Assembly (NCBI RefSeq): GCF_023555375.1
Contig: NZ_JAJSEE010000006.1
Coordinates: 1 to 64,000, forward strand
From: Guyparkeria hydrothermalis
Lineage (GTDB): Bacteria > Pseudomonadota > Gammaproteobacteria > Halothiobacillales > Halothiobacillaceae
DNA length: 64,000 nucleotides
Direction: 5' to 3'
The notes beneath the pieces were generated by a model. That model saw only the letters and a program-made list of their open reading frames with translations. It searched no databases and had not been told where the DNA came from. Shown here in pieces: positions 37,671 through 48,914 of this stretch (the first letter of the stretch is position 1; every line of letters begins with the position of its first letter). The position numbers and the translations under genes were made by a program.

Positions 37671-40376
37671 TCAATCGGCCAGCGCCCGCTGCTCGAGGGC
37701 GAGCCGCGCGATCAACGGCTCGGGGCGATGCAGGAGATAGCCCTGCGCGAAATCCACGCCGATCGTTTCCAGCTGGGCCAGCGTGGCCGGGGTCTCGACC
37801 CATTCGCCCACGGTCCGCGCCCCCATCACGCGTGCCACCTCGTGGATCGACTCGACGATCACGGCGGCGACCGGGTCGTGCTCCAGGTCGGTGACCAGCT
37901 TGCCGTCGATCTTGACGATGTCGGGCTTGAGTCGACGCAGGAATTCGAACGAGATCAGCCCACCACCGAAGTCGTCCAGCGCCACCAGGCACCCGACGTC
38001 GCGTAGCGAGGCTATCAGTTCTGCCGCCTGATCGAAATTCGAGATCGCGGCCGTCTCGGTGATCTCGAAGCACAACCAGGTGGGGTCGATCTCGTTGCGA
38101 CGCAGTTCCTCGCGCACGAACCCGATCAACTCGCCGTCCTGCATCGACTGGCCCGACAGGTTGATCGTGAGCCGTGCCGGTGGCTCACCGTTATCGGCCC
38201 GGTGGGCACGCAGTCCCTCGAGCGCCCGTCGAACAACCCAGCGGTCGATCTGGGGCATGAAGTTGAATCGCTCGGCCAGTTCGATCAGCGGCGCCGGCGA
38301 GCCGAGGTTGCCGGCCTCGTCGGCCAGGCGCAGCAGCACTTCCAGTCGTACGCCGGCCGTCTCCGCGGCGCCGATGGCGTGGATTTCCTGGGCATGGAGC
38401 ACGAAACGATCCTGCTCGACCGCCTGCTTGAGCCGGTTGAGCTCGGCGAAATCCGATTGACGCAGGGAGCGTTCGGCCCCACTTTCCTCGAATACCACCA
38501 GGCGATTGCCACCCAGTTTCTGCGCGGTCATACAGGCGGATTCGGCTTCCTCGATGACGGTTTCCGCGTTGTAGTTGCCGCCGGCGGCCAACTGACGGAC
38601 ACCGATGCTGGCCGAGGTGCGTAGCGCCCGCCCCTCGCCATCGAGGCGAAAATCCCGGATCGCCTGCAGGATACGCTCCGGCCAGCTGCCGGCCTCGGCG
38701 CCCCTGAGAAAGATTCCGAACTCGTCGCCGCCCACGCGGCCGACCGGGGTGTTCGCCGGCAGCACCACCCGCAGGTAGCCGGCCAGGCGGCGGACCAGCT
38801 CGTCGCCCATGCGGTGGGAGCCGCCCTCGTTGACCAGGCGGAAATGGTCCAGGTCCAGCCACAGCAGGATGCCCTCCTCGATCGACCGGGTGGCGTCGTC
38901 GGGATGCAGCAGGCCGCGGATCTTCTCGAGGAAGTGCCGGCGCGTCATCAGGCCGGTCAGTTCGTCGTGCGTGGCGCGGTAAGCCAGTTGTCGACTGGTT
39001 TCGTCGAGTTCGGTGATGTCCATCATCGAGACGACCAGGCGCCGGGTGGGCTCGCCGGCCGAGTCCATGCGGGCAACGGTCAGGTTGAGCACCCGCCGGG
39101 GTTGACCGTGGGCAAGTATCACGGCGTATTCCATCCACTGGCGGGTGGCGAGTTGTTCCAGCATGCCCACCAGCGAGAAGTCATGGTTGTCGTGGCGCAA
39201 CATCAGGGCGAAGACGTCGGTCAGCCGTTGACCCATCGCCGTGTCGGCGTCGCACCCCTCGGGCAGCAGCCGCTCGGCCGACGGGTTGAGAAACTGGATG
39301 CACCCTTCCCCGTCCAGCGTGATCACGGCATCGTGCATCGCCGTCAGGGCGGCGCGGTGCTCGCGCTCCCGGCGTGCCAGCAATTGCCGGGCACGCCATT
39401 GCTGCCAGAGCAGGAGCGACAACACCGCACTGAGCGCAACCGGCACCACCCACCAGTGCGCGCGCAACCAGTCGACCACGCTCACCGGCGGCGTCAACCA
39501 GCGATCGGCAAGCGACTGGAGGCCGCTGTAGTCCGCCGGTTCGGACCAGCCGGACAGGTTCGCCGCCCGCATGGGTGCCGACTCGGTCGGCATCGCCAGG
39601 AGCGCTGCCCGCACCTGCTCGCGCAACGGCGCCTCGGCGCGCGAGGTGGCGGCAAGCGGCCATTGCGGCACCAGTCGCGTGGACAGGGGGTGGGCATAGC
39701 CCGGCTCGCTGATCCGATTGAGGACGGTGAAGGTCTCCGGCCCGTATCGTCCGGCCTCGATCTCGCGGGTGAGCACGTCGGCCCGCACGATACCCGCATC
39801 GGCCCGACCGGCGGCGACCGCGCCGAGCACGTTGCGCATCGGCAGGCCAACGTACAGTGGCAGAATGTCCGCCTCGATGGACAGCCCCGCCCGCTCGATC
39901 TCCTCCACGCCCAGAATCCAGGCGCCGAGCGCGTTGGGTGCGACCCCCGCGACGATCGCCCCCTGCAGATCGGCCAGATCCTGGATTTGCTCGCGATCGC
40001 TCAACCGCACGATCGCCGAGCCGAAGCGATTGCTCGGGCTGCCCGCCCCGTTGACCACCCGGGTGGCCAGGGCCTCGAGCCGGTAGTCGGCGCGCAACTG
40101 GACGAATTGCAGCGGTTGCAAGTGAACGAAGTGCAGCTCGTCCTGGCGAACCGCTCGGGCCACCTCCTGCAGGTAGAGCGGTCGAATCTCGAACCGCGTC
40201 CCGTCGATCCGGTCGCTGAGAAAATCGGCGGTCGGGTTCCAGCGCGCCTGCGCCTCCTCCTTGCTGGTGATGGTGAGCACACCGATCGTGATCAACCGAT
40301 CCTCGCTCGCCCAGGCCTGGGCGAGTGCCGCCGTCGGCCCGCCCAGCAGCAGGAAAGCGGTTAGCAGGAGTGCCAT
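37671..40376 (-). CDS. PhnD-like sensor with PAS, GGDEF and EAL domains (copy 2)
   Basis: This 901-residue paralogue of its downstream neighbour has a signal peptide (1-20), a PhnD-type periplasmic domain (28-280), a membrane helix (about 307-326), PAS (345-460), GGDEF with intact RVGGDEF (547-553) and EAL (645-895) with EVLLR, INLSGQ, FEITET, LDDFGGG, VKIDG and GEWVE. Both cyclase and phosphodiesterase activity are possible; the RxxD inhibitory site is absent. Starts further upstream (40517, 40526) are rejected because they would read through the argG terminator hairpin. The start at 40376 lacks a clear ribosome site. Confidence 0.87.
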   Translation of the reverse strand: MALLLTAFLLLGGPTAALAQAWASEDRLITIGVLTITSKEEAQARWNPTADFLSDRIDGTRFEIRPLYLQEVARAVRQDELHFVHLQPLQFVQLRADYRLEALATRVVNGAGSPSNRFGSAIVRLSDREQIQDLADLQGAIVAGVAPNALGAWILGVEEIERAGLSIEADILPLYVGLPMRNVLGAVAAGRADAGIVRADVLTREIEAGRYGPETFTVLNRISEPGYAHPLSTRLVPQWPLAATSRAEAPLREQVRAALLAMPTESAPMRAANLSGWSEPADYSGLQSLADRWLTPPVSVVDWLRAHWWVVPVALSAVLSLLLWQQWRARQLLARREREHRAALTAMHDAVITLDGEGCIQFLNPSAERLLPEGCDADTAMGQRLTDVFALMLRHDNHDFSLVGMLEQLATRQWMEYAVILAHGQPRRVLNLTVARMDSAGEPTRRLVVSMMDITELDETSRQLAYRATHDELTGLMTRRHFLEKIRGLLHPDDATRSIEEGILLWLDLDHFRLVNEGGSHRMGDELVRRLAGYLRVVLPANTPVGRVGGDEFGIFLRGAEAGSWPERILQAIRDFRLDGEGRALRTSASIGVRQLAAGGNYNAETVIEEAESACMTAQKLGGNRLVVFEESGAERSLRQSDFAELNRLKQAVEQDRFVLHAQEIHAIGAAETAGVRLEVLLRLADEAGNLGSPAPLIELAERFNFMPQIDRWVVRRALEGLRAHRADNGEPPARLTINLSGQSMQDGELIGFVREELRRNEIDPTWLCFEITETAAISNFDQAAELIASLRDVGCLVALDDFGGGLISFEFLRRLKPDIVKIDGKLVTDLEHDPVAAVIVESIHEVARVMGARTVGEWVETPATLAQLETIGVDFAQGYLLHRPEPLIARLALEQRALAD

Positions 40377-40424
40377 GGCGTGTCGCGCCCGCGAGGCGAA
40401 CCGGCAAGCCGGACCGCGGACATG

Positions 40425-40463
40425 AAAAAGGCGGGACGTGACCCACGTCACGACCCGCCCTTT
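40425..40463 (-). terminator. Terminator-like hairpin between argG and the GGDEF-EAL genes
   Basis: The long stem GGCGGG-a-CGTGAC / GTCACG-a-CCCGCC with a CCAC loop is followed on the minus strand by CTTTTT. It lies about 160 bases past the argG stop and 50 bases before the sensor gene start, so it probably ends argG transcription. Confidence 0.75.
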
Positions 40464-40620
40464 CGGCGAATGCGCCTCATTGGCGCCGAACTTCCTGCGG
40501 TTTGCCACACGCTGCATGCCAGACATCCCTTGCCTGTGAAACACACCCTTGCGGGGTCGGGGCGGCTCGTCCCTCGCGCCCGCCCCCGGGGTTGTCACCG
40601 GGATGCGGCGGGGCATTAAC

Positions 40621-41856
<1,236 letters not shown>

Positions 41857-42184
41857 CAGAACTCCTGATATCGATTTGTGTTTGCGATGTGCGTGGCACG
41901 TGATCGCGCCATTATATAGACACCGCCGCGCCTTGACAGGGCATAGGGTTTTTCAATCCCCCGATTACACCACCACGAGCGGCGTCAATACGGCACTCGC
42001 CGCGCCACGGGGGGGCTGACAAAACGGCGTGAAACGGCTTGCCCGTGCGCTCGAACATAGGAAATCGTGACGGAATCGCGCATAATGAGGCGCAAATTTA
42101 GGTCCGGTGCGACCATCGAAACCCCGCCCTGACGCGGTTTGCGAGGATTTCGAACGCACCCAACGACAGCTTTGAGGAGTGCTT
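41857..42184. other. Divergent intergenic region argG-aceE
   Basis: This 328-bp region holds the argG promoter (41911-41939, minus strand) and, on the plus strand, a CATAAT -10-like box at 42081-42086 without a convincing -35 box. I see no recognisable PdhR-type operator or hairpin leader. Confidence 0.5.
41911..41939 (-). promoter_or_regulatory. Promoter of argG
   Basis: The minus strand has CTGTCA (41934-41939), a 17-bp spacer and a consensus TATAAT (41911-41916), about 55 bases upstream of the argG start. The -35 box matches at four of six positions. Confidence 0.7.
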
Positions 42185-44842
42185 GTGACCGATTACATCG
42201 ATCAGGATCCGCAGGAAACCCGGGAATGGCTTGACGCGCTCGAGGCGGTCGTCAGCTTCGAAGGCACGGAAAAGGCCCGACACTTGATCGGCCACATGAT
42301 CGAGCTGGCGCGCCAGCACGGCATCGACACCCCGTACGCCGCCACCACCCCGTACATCAACACCATCCCGCCCGAAGACGAGCCGCAGTACCCCGGCGAC
42401 CGTCAGATCGAGCAGCGCCTGCGCGCCCTGATCCGCTGGAACGCGATGGCGATCGTGGTGCGAGCCAACAAGGAAAACTCGGTCGGGGGCCACATCGCCT
42501 CCTACCAGTCCAGCGCGACCATGTACGAGGTCGGCCTCAACCACTTCTTCAAGGGCCACGACCACCCGGAAGGCGCCGACATGGTGTTCTTCCAGGGGCA
42601 CGTGGCCCCGGGCATGTACGCCCGGGCCTTCCTCGAGGGACGGATCACCGAGGAGCAGCTGCTCAACTTCCGCCAGGAGGCACACAAGGACGGGCTGAGC
42701 TCCTACCCGCACCCCTGGCTGATGCCCGACTTCTGGCAGTTCCCGACCGTCTCCATGGGCCTCGGCCCGCTGATGGCGATCTACCAGGCGCGCTTCATGA
42801 AGTACATGGACGCGCGCGGCTTCGGCAAGGTCAACAGCCGCAAGGTCTACGCCTTCCTCGGTGACGGCGAGATGGACGAGCCGGAATCCCTGGGCGCGAT
42901 CGGCCTGGCCGTGCGCGAGAAGCTCGACAACCTGGTCTTCGTGGTAAACGCCAACCTGCAGCGCCTCGACGGCCCGGTACGCGGCAACGGCAAGATCATC
43001 CAGGAACTCGAGGGCAGCTTCCGCGGTGCCGGCTGGAACGTCATCAAGGTCATCTGGGGCCCGGGCTGGGACGAGCTGCTCGCCCGCGACAAGTCGGGCA
43101 AGCTGATCCAGCGCATGATGGAAGTCCCCGACGGCGAATACCAGGCCTACAAGGCGAAGGACGGCGGCTTCGTGCGCGAGCACTTCTTCGGCAAGTACCC
43201 GGAGACCGCCGAGCTGGTCAAGAACATGACCGACGACGAGATCTTCTCGCTCACCCGCGGCGGCCACAGCCCGCGCAAGATGTACGCGGCCTACAAGGCG
43301 GCCAACGATTGCAAGGGCAAGCCCACCGTCATCATCGCCAAGACCATCAAGGGCTACGGCATGGGCCCGTTCGGCGAAGGTGCGATGACGGCCCACCAGC
43401 AGAAGAAGCTCGACAACGAAGGCCTCAAGTACTTCCGCGATCGCTTCGGCCTGCCGATCTCCGACGAGCAGCTGGAAAAGGACGTTCCGTTCTACAAGCC
43501 GGACGACAGCCACGAGCTGATCAAGTACATGAACGAGCGACGCAAGGACCTGGGCGGCTACCTGCCTGCCCGCGTCGATCGGGCCGAGTCGATCCCGGCG
43601 CCGGACCTCAAGGCGTTCGACATGATCCTCAAGGGCACCGGCGAGCGCGAGATGTCCTCGACCATGCTCTTCGGTCGTATCCTCGCGATGATCCTGCGCG
43701 ACAAGAAGCTCGGCAAGCGCGTGGTGCCCATCATCCCGGACGAGGCCCGGACCTTCGGCCTCGAGGGCCTGTTCCGCCAGGTGGGCATCTACGACCCGGC
43801 CGGTCAGCTCTACGAGCCGGTCGATGCCGACCAGGTTGCCTGGTACAAGCAGGCGGCCAACGGCCAGGTGCTGCAGGAAGGCATCAACGAGGCCGGTTCC
43901 ATGTCCTCCTGGCTGGCCGCGGCGACCGCCTACGCCAACTACGGCGAGGCAATGGTGCCCTTCTACATCTACTACTCGATGTTCGGCTATCAGCGCATCG
44001 GGGATCTGGCCTGGCTGGCTGGCGACATCCGAGCGCGCGGCTTCCTGATCGGTGCGACCGCCGGTCGGACCACGCTCGAGGGCGAGGGCCTGCAGCACAA
44101 CGACGGCCACAACATCATGATGTTCTCCGCCGTACCGAGCTGCCGCGTCTATGACCCGACCTACGGCTACGAGATGGCGATCATTATTCGTGATGGCCTC
44201 AAGGCGATGGTCGAGGAGAAGCAGGATTGCTACTACTACATCACGGCGATGAACGAGAACTACTCGCACCCGGCCATGCCCGAGGATGTCGAGGAAGGGG
44301 TTCTCAAGGGCGCCTACCGCCTGCGCGAGAGCAAGAAGAAGCTCAAGAACCGGGTGCAGCTGATGGGCTCCGGTACCATCCTGCGCGAGGCCGAGGCCGC
44401 CGCCGTCATGCTCGAGGACGAGTGGAAGGTCGCCGCCGACGTCTGGTCGGCCACGAGCTTCACCGAGCTGGCCCGTGAAGGCCAGGCCTGCGAGCGTCAC
44501 AACCGCCTGCATCCGGACGCGGATCCCAAGACGCCGTACATCACCACGGCACTCGCCGAGCGCGAGGCCCCGGTGATCGCGGCCACCGACTACATCCAGG
44601 CTTACCCGGACCAGATCCGTCGCTTCGTGCCCGGCTCGTACACCACCCTGGGTACCGACGGTTACGGCCGCTCCGATACCCGGGCGGCACTGCGCCGGTT
44701 CTTCGAGGTCGACGCCGCGCACATCGTGGTCGCCGCGCTCAAGTCGCTGGCCGACGAGGGCAGCATCCCGGCATCCAAGGTCGGCGAGGCGATCAAGAAG
44801 TACGGCATCGATCCGGACTGCGCCCCGCCGATCGAGCGCTAA
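42185..44842 (+). CDS. aceE: Pyruvate dehydrogenase E1 component, homodimeric type
   Basis: AceE decarboxylates pyruvate and transfers the acetyl group to lipoyl-E2. The 885-residue protein has the typical AceE N-terminus (DYIDQDPQETREWLDALEA), QGHVAPGMYARAFLEGR, and the thiamine-diphosphate motif FLGDGEMDEPES. The GTG at 42185 is chosen since GAGGAG ends 5 bases before it; a GTG two codons earlier is too close to that site. It heads the aceE-aceF-lpd operon. Confidence 0.96.
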   Translation: MTDYIDQDPQETREWLDALEAVVSFEGTEKARHLIGHMIELARQHGIDTPYAATTPYINTIPPEDEPQYPGDRQIEQRLRALIRWNAMAIVVRANKENSVGGHIASYQSSATMYEVGLNHFFKGHDHPEGADMVFFQGHVAPGMYARAFLEGRITEEQLLNFRQEAHKDGLSSYPHPWLMPDFWQFPTVSMGLGPLMAIYQARFMKYMDARGFGKVNSRKVYAFLGDGEMDEPESLGAIGLAVREKLDNLVFVVNANLQRLDGPVRGNGKIIQELEGSFRGAGWNVIKVIWGPGWDELLARDKSGKLIQRMMEVPDGEYQAYKAKDGGFVREHFFGKYPETAELVKNMTDDEIFSLTRGGHSPRKMYAAYKAANDCKGKPTVIIAKTIKGYGMGPFGEGAMTAHQQKKLDNEGLKYFRDRFGLPISDEQLEKDVPFYKPDDSHELIKYMNERRKDLGGYLPARVDRAESIPAPDLKAFDMILKGTGEREMSSTMLFGRILAMILRDKKLGKRVVPIIPDEARTFGLEGLFRQVGIYDPAGQLYEPVDADQVAWYKQAANGQVLQEGINEAGSMSSWLAAATAYANYGEAMVPFYIYYSMFGYQRIGDLAWLAGDIRARGFLIGATAGRTTLEGEGLQHNDGHNIMMFSAVPSCRVYDPTYGYEMAIIIRDGLKAMVEEKQDCYYYITAMNENYSHPAMPEDVEEGVLKGAYRLRESKKKLKNRVQLMGSGTILREAEAAAVMLEDEWKVAADVWSATSFTELAREGQACERHNRLHPDADPKTPYITTALAEREAPVIAATDYIQAYPDQIRRFVPGSYTTLGTDGYGRSDTRAALRRFFEVDAAHIVVAALKSLADEGSIPASKVGEAIKKYGIDPDCAPPIER

Positions 44843-44957
44843 GACCCGCCACGCCCGCCATCGGTGACCGAATGGTCGGCCGGTGGCATGGCCCCATTCG
44901 ATCCGACGCCTGCAGGACCTTGCGGGCGCGCATGCAACCTTTCATGGAGACAGGCTG

Positions 44958-46268
44958 ATGGCCATCAAGTCGATCACCCTCCCCGACATCGGCAACTACG
45001 ACAACACCCCCGTCATCGAGGTGCTGGTCTCGCCCGGTGACCGGGTCGAAAAGGAAGACTCGCTGATCACGCTGGAGTCCGACAAGGCCACGATGGAGAT
45101 CCCGTCCCCCTACACGGGCGAGATCAAGAAGGTATTGGTCAAGGTCGACGACACCCTCAACCAGGGCGACCTGATCGCCGAGATCGAGGCCGACGACGAG
45201 GCTGAGGCGCCGGCGGCCGAGGAAAAGCCGGCCGAGGAGCCGGCATCCGAGGCACCTGCCGAGCAGAAGCCGGCCGAGCCGGAAACGCCGGCACCGGCTG
45301 CCGAAAAGGCTCCTGAACCGGCCGCCCCGGCTGCCGCTCCGGTCAATCGCCAGAGTGCCGGCGCAAAGTCACACGCTAGCCCGTCGGTGCGCCTGTTCGC
45401 TCGCAAGCTGGGCGTGGATCTCGCCAACGTAACCGGCACTGGCCCCAAGGGGCGGATCCGGCAGGAGGACGTCGAGGGCGCGATCAAGAAGGTGATGGAA
45501 GGCGTGGCCAAGGGCGGTGCCGCCACCGGGGCCGGCATCCCGCCCCTGCCGGAGATCGACTTCTCGCAGTTCGGCGAGATCGAGGAGCGTCCGCTCTCCC
45601 GGATCAAGAAGCTCTCGGGCAAGCACCTGTCGACCGCGTGGCTCAACATCCCGCACGTCACCCAGTTCGACGAGACCGACATCACCGAGCTCGAGGCCTT
45701 CCGCAAGTCGCTGAAGCCGCGGGCCGAGAAGGCCGGTATCAAGATGACGCCGCTGGTGTTCGTGTTGAAGGCGCTGGCGCACGTGCTGCGGGAATTCCCC
45801 AACATGAACGCCTCGCTCGCCCCGGACGGCGAGCACCTGATCGTCAAGAAGTACATCAACCTGGGCGTGGCCGTGGATACCCCGAACGGCCTGGTCGTGC
45901 CGGTGGTCCGCGACGTCGACCAGAAGGGCATCTTCGAGCTCTCCGAGGAACTCATGGAGATTTCGGCACGCGCCCGTGACGGCAAGCTCACCGGGGCCGA
46001 CCTCTCCGGCGGTACCTTCTCGGTCTCCAGCCTCGGCGGGATTGGCGGCACGCAGTTCACGCCGATCGTCAACGGGCCGGAAGTCGGGATCCTGGGGGTT
46101 TCCAAGGCCAGCATGCAGCCGGTCTGGAACGGCTCGGAGTTCGAGCCGCGCCTGATGCTGCCGCTGGCCCTTTCCTACGATCACCGCGTCATCGATGGCG
46201 CCGAGGGCGCGCGGTTCATGACCACGCTCTCGCGCACGCTCACCGATCTTCGCGAACTGATGCTGTAA
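44958..46268 (+). CDS. aceF: Dihydrolipoamide acetyltransferase (E2 of pyruvate dehydrogenase)
   Basis: AceF, 436 residues, has a single N-terminal lipoyl domain with the lipoylated Lys in [13 protein letters not shown] flexible Ala/Pro/Glu linker (about 82-128), the E1/E3-binding domain ([15 protein letters not shown]) and the catalytic domain with [16 protein letters not shown] follow. E. coli E2 has three lipoyl domains; here there is one, with another fused to E3. GGAG precedes the ATG. It is followed by lpd after 10 bases. Confidence 0.96.
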   Translation: MAIKSITLPDIGNYDNTPVIEVLVSPGDRVEKEDSLITLESDKATMEIPSPYTGEIKKVLVKVDDTLNQGDLIAEIEADDEAEAPAAEEKPAEEPASEAPAEQKPAEPETPAPAAEKAPEPAAPAAAPVNRQSAGAKSHASPSVRLFARKLGVDLANVTGTGPKGRIRQEDVEGAIKKVMEGVAKGGAATGAGIPPLPEIDFSQFGEIEERPLSRIKKLSGKHLSTAWLNIPHVTQFDETDITELEAFRKSLKPRAEKAGIKMTPLVFVLKALAHVLREFPNMNASLAPDGEHLIVKKYINLGVAVDTPNGLVVPVVRDVDQKGIFELSEELMEISARARDGKLTGADLSGGTFSVSSLGGIGGTQFTPIVNGPEVGILGVSKASMQPVWNGSEFEPRLMLPLALSYDHRVIDGAEGARFMTTLSRTLTDLRELML

Positions 46269-46278
46269 GGAGCGCCGG

Positions 46279-48048
46279 ATGACCATCGAAACCATCAACC
46301 TGCCCGACATCGGCAACTTTGACGAAGTCGAGATCATCGAGGTGCTGGTCGAGGCCGGCGACACCGTCGAGGCCGAGGACTCGCTGATCACTCTCGAGAC
46401 CGACAAGGCCACCATGGAGATCCCGGCCCCGGCCGCCGGCACGATCACCGAGATGCTGGTCGGCGTGGGCGACAAGGTGAGCACGGGCAAGCCGATCGCC
46501 AAGTACGAGCCGGCCGCCGGCGGCACCGGCGAGTCGAGCGACAGCGCCGATGCGCCCGCCGAGCAAGCGTCTGGCAGCGAAGACGAGGCGTCCTCCCCTG
46601 CCCCGGCCGCCGCTGCCGCCACCGACGAGAAGGCGGACGTCGAGTGCGAGGTCTGCGTACTCGGCTCCGGCCCGGGCGGTTACACCGCTGCCTTCCGCGC
46701 CGCGGATCTGGGCAAGACGGTGGTGCTGATCGAGCGCTACCCGGTCATCGGTGGCGTCTGCCTGAACGTCGGTTGCATCCCGTCCAAGGCCCTGCTGCAC
46801 GTCTCCGAGGTCCTAAACGAGACCCGCTCGATGAGCGACCACGGGGTCACCTTCGCCGAGCCCAAGATCGATCTCGACAAGCTGCGCGGCTTCAAGGAAA
46901 AGACCATCAAGAAGCTAACCGGCGGGCTCGAGGCCCTGGCCAAGCAGCGCAAGGTCCAGATCGTGCGCGGCTACGGCCGTTTCGTCGATCCCCACCACGT
47001 CAAGGTGGTCGACGACGAGGGCAATGAGACGCTGGTGCGCTTCGAGCATTCCGTCATCGCCGCCGGCTCGCAGCCGGTAAAGCTGCCGTTCATTCCGCAC
47101 GACGACCCGCGCGTGATGGATTCCACCGACGCCCTCGAGCTCGAGGAAGTACCGGGCAAGATGCTGGTGATCGGCGGCGGCATCATCGGTCTGGAAATGG
47201 CCCAGGTCTACGATTCGCTCGGTGCCGAGATCTCCATCGTCGAGCTGGCCGACACCATCATCCCGGGGGCCGACAAGGACCTGACGCGTCCGCTGCTGAA
47301 GATCCTCAAGAAGCGCTACAAGGACATCTTCCTGGGCGCGAAGGTGACCAACGTCGAGGCGAAGAAGGACGGTCTGCACGTCACCTTCGAGGGCAAGAAG
47401 ACGCCGGAAACGGCTGTTTTCGATCGCATTCTCGTCGCCGTCGGTCGTGCTCCCAACGGCAAGAAGATCGATGCCGAGAAGGCCGGCGTGTCGGTCGACG
47501 AACGCGGCTTTATCGCCGTCGACGAACGCCAGCGGACCAATGTCGAGCACATCCACGCCATCGGCGACGTGGTCGGCCAGCCGATGCTGGCCCACAAGGC
47601 GGTGCACGAGGGCAAGGTGGCCGCCGAGGTCATCTGCGGCCTGCCGTCGGCCTTCACCCCGATGGGCATCCCCAGTGTCGCCTACACCGACCCCGAGGTC
47701 GCCTGGGCTGGCAAGACCGAGGAAGAGCTCAAGGCCGAGGGCGTCGAGTACGAGAAAGGCGCCTTCCCCTGGGCGGCCTCAGGCCGTTCGCTCAGCCTTG
47801 GCCGGGACGAGGGGCTGACCAAGGCCCTGTTCTGCAAAGAAACGCATCGTCTCCTCGGTGCCGGCATCGTGGGGCCGAACGCCGGCGAGCTGGTCGCGGA
47901 GGCCATGCTGGCCATCGAGATGGGCGCGGACATGGCCGATATCGGCCTGACCATCCACCCGCACCCCACCCTGTCGGAGACGCTCGGTTTTGCCGCCGAG
48001 ATGGCCGAAGGCACGATCACGGACCTGTTGCCGCCCAAGAAACGCTGA
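46279..48048 (+). CDS. lpdA: Dihydrolipoamide dehydrogenase with N-terminal lipoyl domain
   Basis: This E3 of 589 residues regenerates oxidised lipoamide. Residues 1-80 are a lipoyl domain ([12 protein letters not shown]), followed by an acidic linker to about 115. The FAD/NAD disulfide reductase core has [13 protein letters not shown], the redox pair [13 protein letters not shown] and the C-terminal [10 protein letters not shown] active-site motif. Lipoyl-E3 fusions are known in some proteobacterial PDH operons. It is the third gene of the PDH operon. Confidence 0.96.
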   Translation: MTIETINLPDIGNFDEVEIIEVLVEAGDTVEAEDSLITLETDKATMEIPAPAAGTITEMLVGVGDKVSTGKPIAKYEPAAGGTGESSDSADAPAEQASGSEDEASSPAPAAAAATDEKADVECEVCVLGSGPGGYTAAFRAADLGKTVVLIERYPVIGGVCLNVGCIPSKALLHVSEVLNETRSMSDHGVTFAEPKIDLDKLRGFKEKTIKKLTGGLEALAKQRKVQIVRGYGRFVDPHHVKVVDDEGNETLVRFEHSVIAAGSQPVKLPFIPHDDPRVMDSTDALELEEVPGKMLVIGGGIIGLEMAQVYDSLGAEISIVELADTIIPGADKDLTRPLLKILKKRYKDIFLGAKVTNVEAKKDGLHVTFEGKKTPETAVFDRILVAVGRAPNGKKIDAEKAGVSVDERGFIAVDERQRTNVEHIHAIGDVVGQPMLAHKAVHEGKVAAEVICGLPSAFTPMGIPSVAYTDPEVAWAGKTEEELKAEGVEYEKGAFPWAASGRSLSLGRDEGLTKALFCKETHRLLGAGIVGPNAGELVAEAMLAIEMGADMADIGLTIHPHPTLSETLGFAAEMAEGTITDLLPPKKR

Positions 48049-48075
48049 TCGGGCGCCGGCAAAGGGAGAAGGCCA

Positions 48076-48861
48076 GTGGAATACCTGTTGTTCGCCATCC
48101 TGGGGATGGTCGGTGGCGTGGCCGCCGGCCTGCTCGGCATCGGTGGCGGGCTGATCATGGTGCCGGTGCTGCTGATGATCTTTCCGACCATCGGCATCAG
48201 CGGTCCCCACCTGGTGCATATCGCGATCGGCACCTCGCTCGCCGCGATCGTCTTTGCCTCGATCACCTCGGTCTACAGTCACCACCGTCACGGTGGCGTG
48301 CTGTGGGGGGTATTCGCGCGTTTCGCCCCCGGGATGGCCCTGGGCGCGATCCTCGGCTCGACCGTGGCCCACTACCTGCCCGGTGACGTGCTGAAGATCG
48401 TGTTCGGGGTGCTCGAAATCGCGGTCGCGCTACAGATGGCCTTCGGCAAGACCCCGCCGGCGAGTCGGCAACTCCCCGGGATCGTGCCGCTGACCGGGGT
48501 GTCGAGCACCTTCGGGGCGATCGCCTCGATCATGGGCATGGGCGGCGGCGCCATGACCACGCCGTTCTTCCTCTACTGCAACATCACGGCGCGCAACGCG
48601 ATTGCCACCAGCGCCTCGTTGACCCTGCCCACCGCGCTGTTCGGGGCGGCCGGCTACGTGGTCAGTGGCTGGACCATCGAGGGCCTGCCCGAGATGACGG
48701 CCGGTTACGTCTACCTGCCGGCACTGATCGGGATCGCGGTGTTCTCGGTGCTTTTCGCCCCCATCGGTGCCAAACTCGCGCAGATACTGCCGGCCCGGAC
48801 GCTAAAGCGCATCTTCGCCTTCGTCCTAATGGGACTGGGCGTGCACATGATCCTCGCCTGA
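48076..48861 (+). CDS. TauE/SafE-family sulfite/anion exporter
   Basis: This 261-residue inner-membrane protein has about eight helices and the repeated TauE/SafE motifs GGVAAGLLGIGGGLIMVPVL and SIMGMGGGAMTTPF. Family members export sulfite, sulfoacetate or related anions; the substrate here is unknown. The GTG start has GGGAGAAGG upstream. It follows lpdA by 27 bases and may be read through from the PDH operon. Confidence 0.88.
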   Translation: MEYLLFAILGMVGGVAAGLLGIGGGLIMVPVLLMIFPTIGISGPHLVHIAIGTSLAAIVFASITSVYSHHRHGGVLWGVFARFAPGMALGAILGSTVAHYLPGDVLKIVFGVLEIAVALQMAFGKTPPASRQLPGIVPLTGVSSTFGAIASIMGMGGGAMTTPFFLYCNITARNAIATSASLTLPTALFGAAGYVVSGWTIEGLPEMTAGYVYLPALIGIAVFSVLFAPIGAKLAQILPARTLKRIFAFVLMGLGVHMILA

Positions 48862-48914
48862 GCCGAGCCGACACCGATTTGCTCTTGACCTCGACACCCT
48901 TGGGGGGCCTGCAT

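Noticed and set aside
40377-40526. Longer N-terminus for the second GGDEF-EAL protein
   Set aside because: It would be translated across a strong terminator hairpin, whereas 40376 gives a clean signal peptide.
42098-44722. An 874-codon open frame on the minus strand across aceE
   Set aside because: It is the mirror of strong aceE codon bias in GC-rich DNA; the plus-strand protein is an unmistakable pyruvate dehydrogenase E1.
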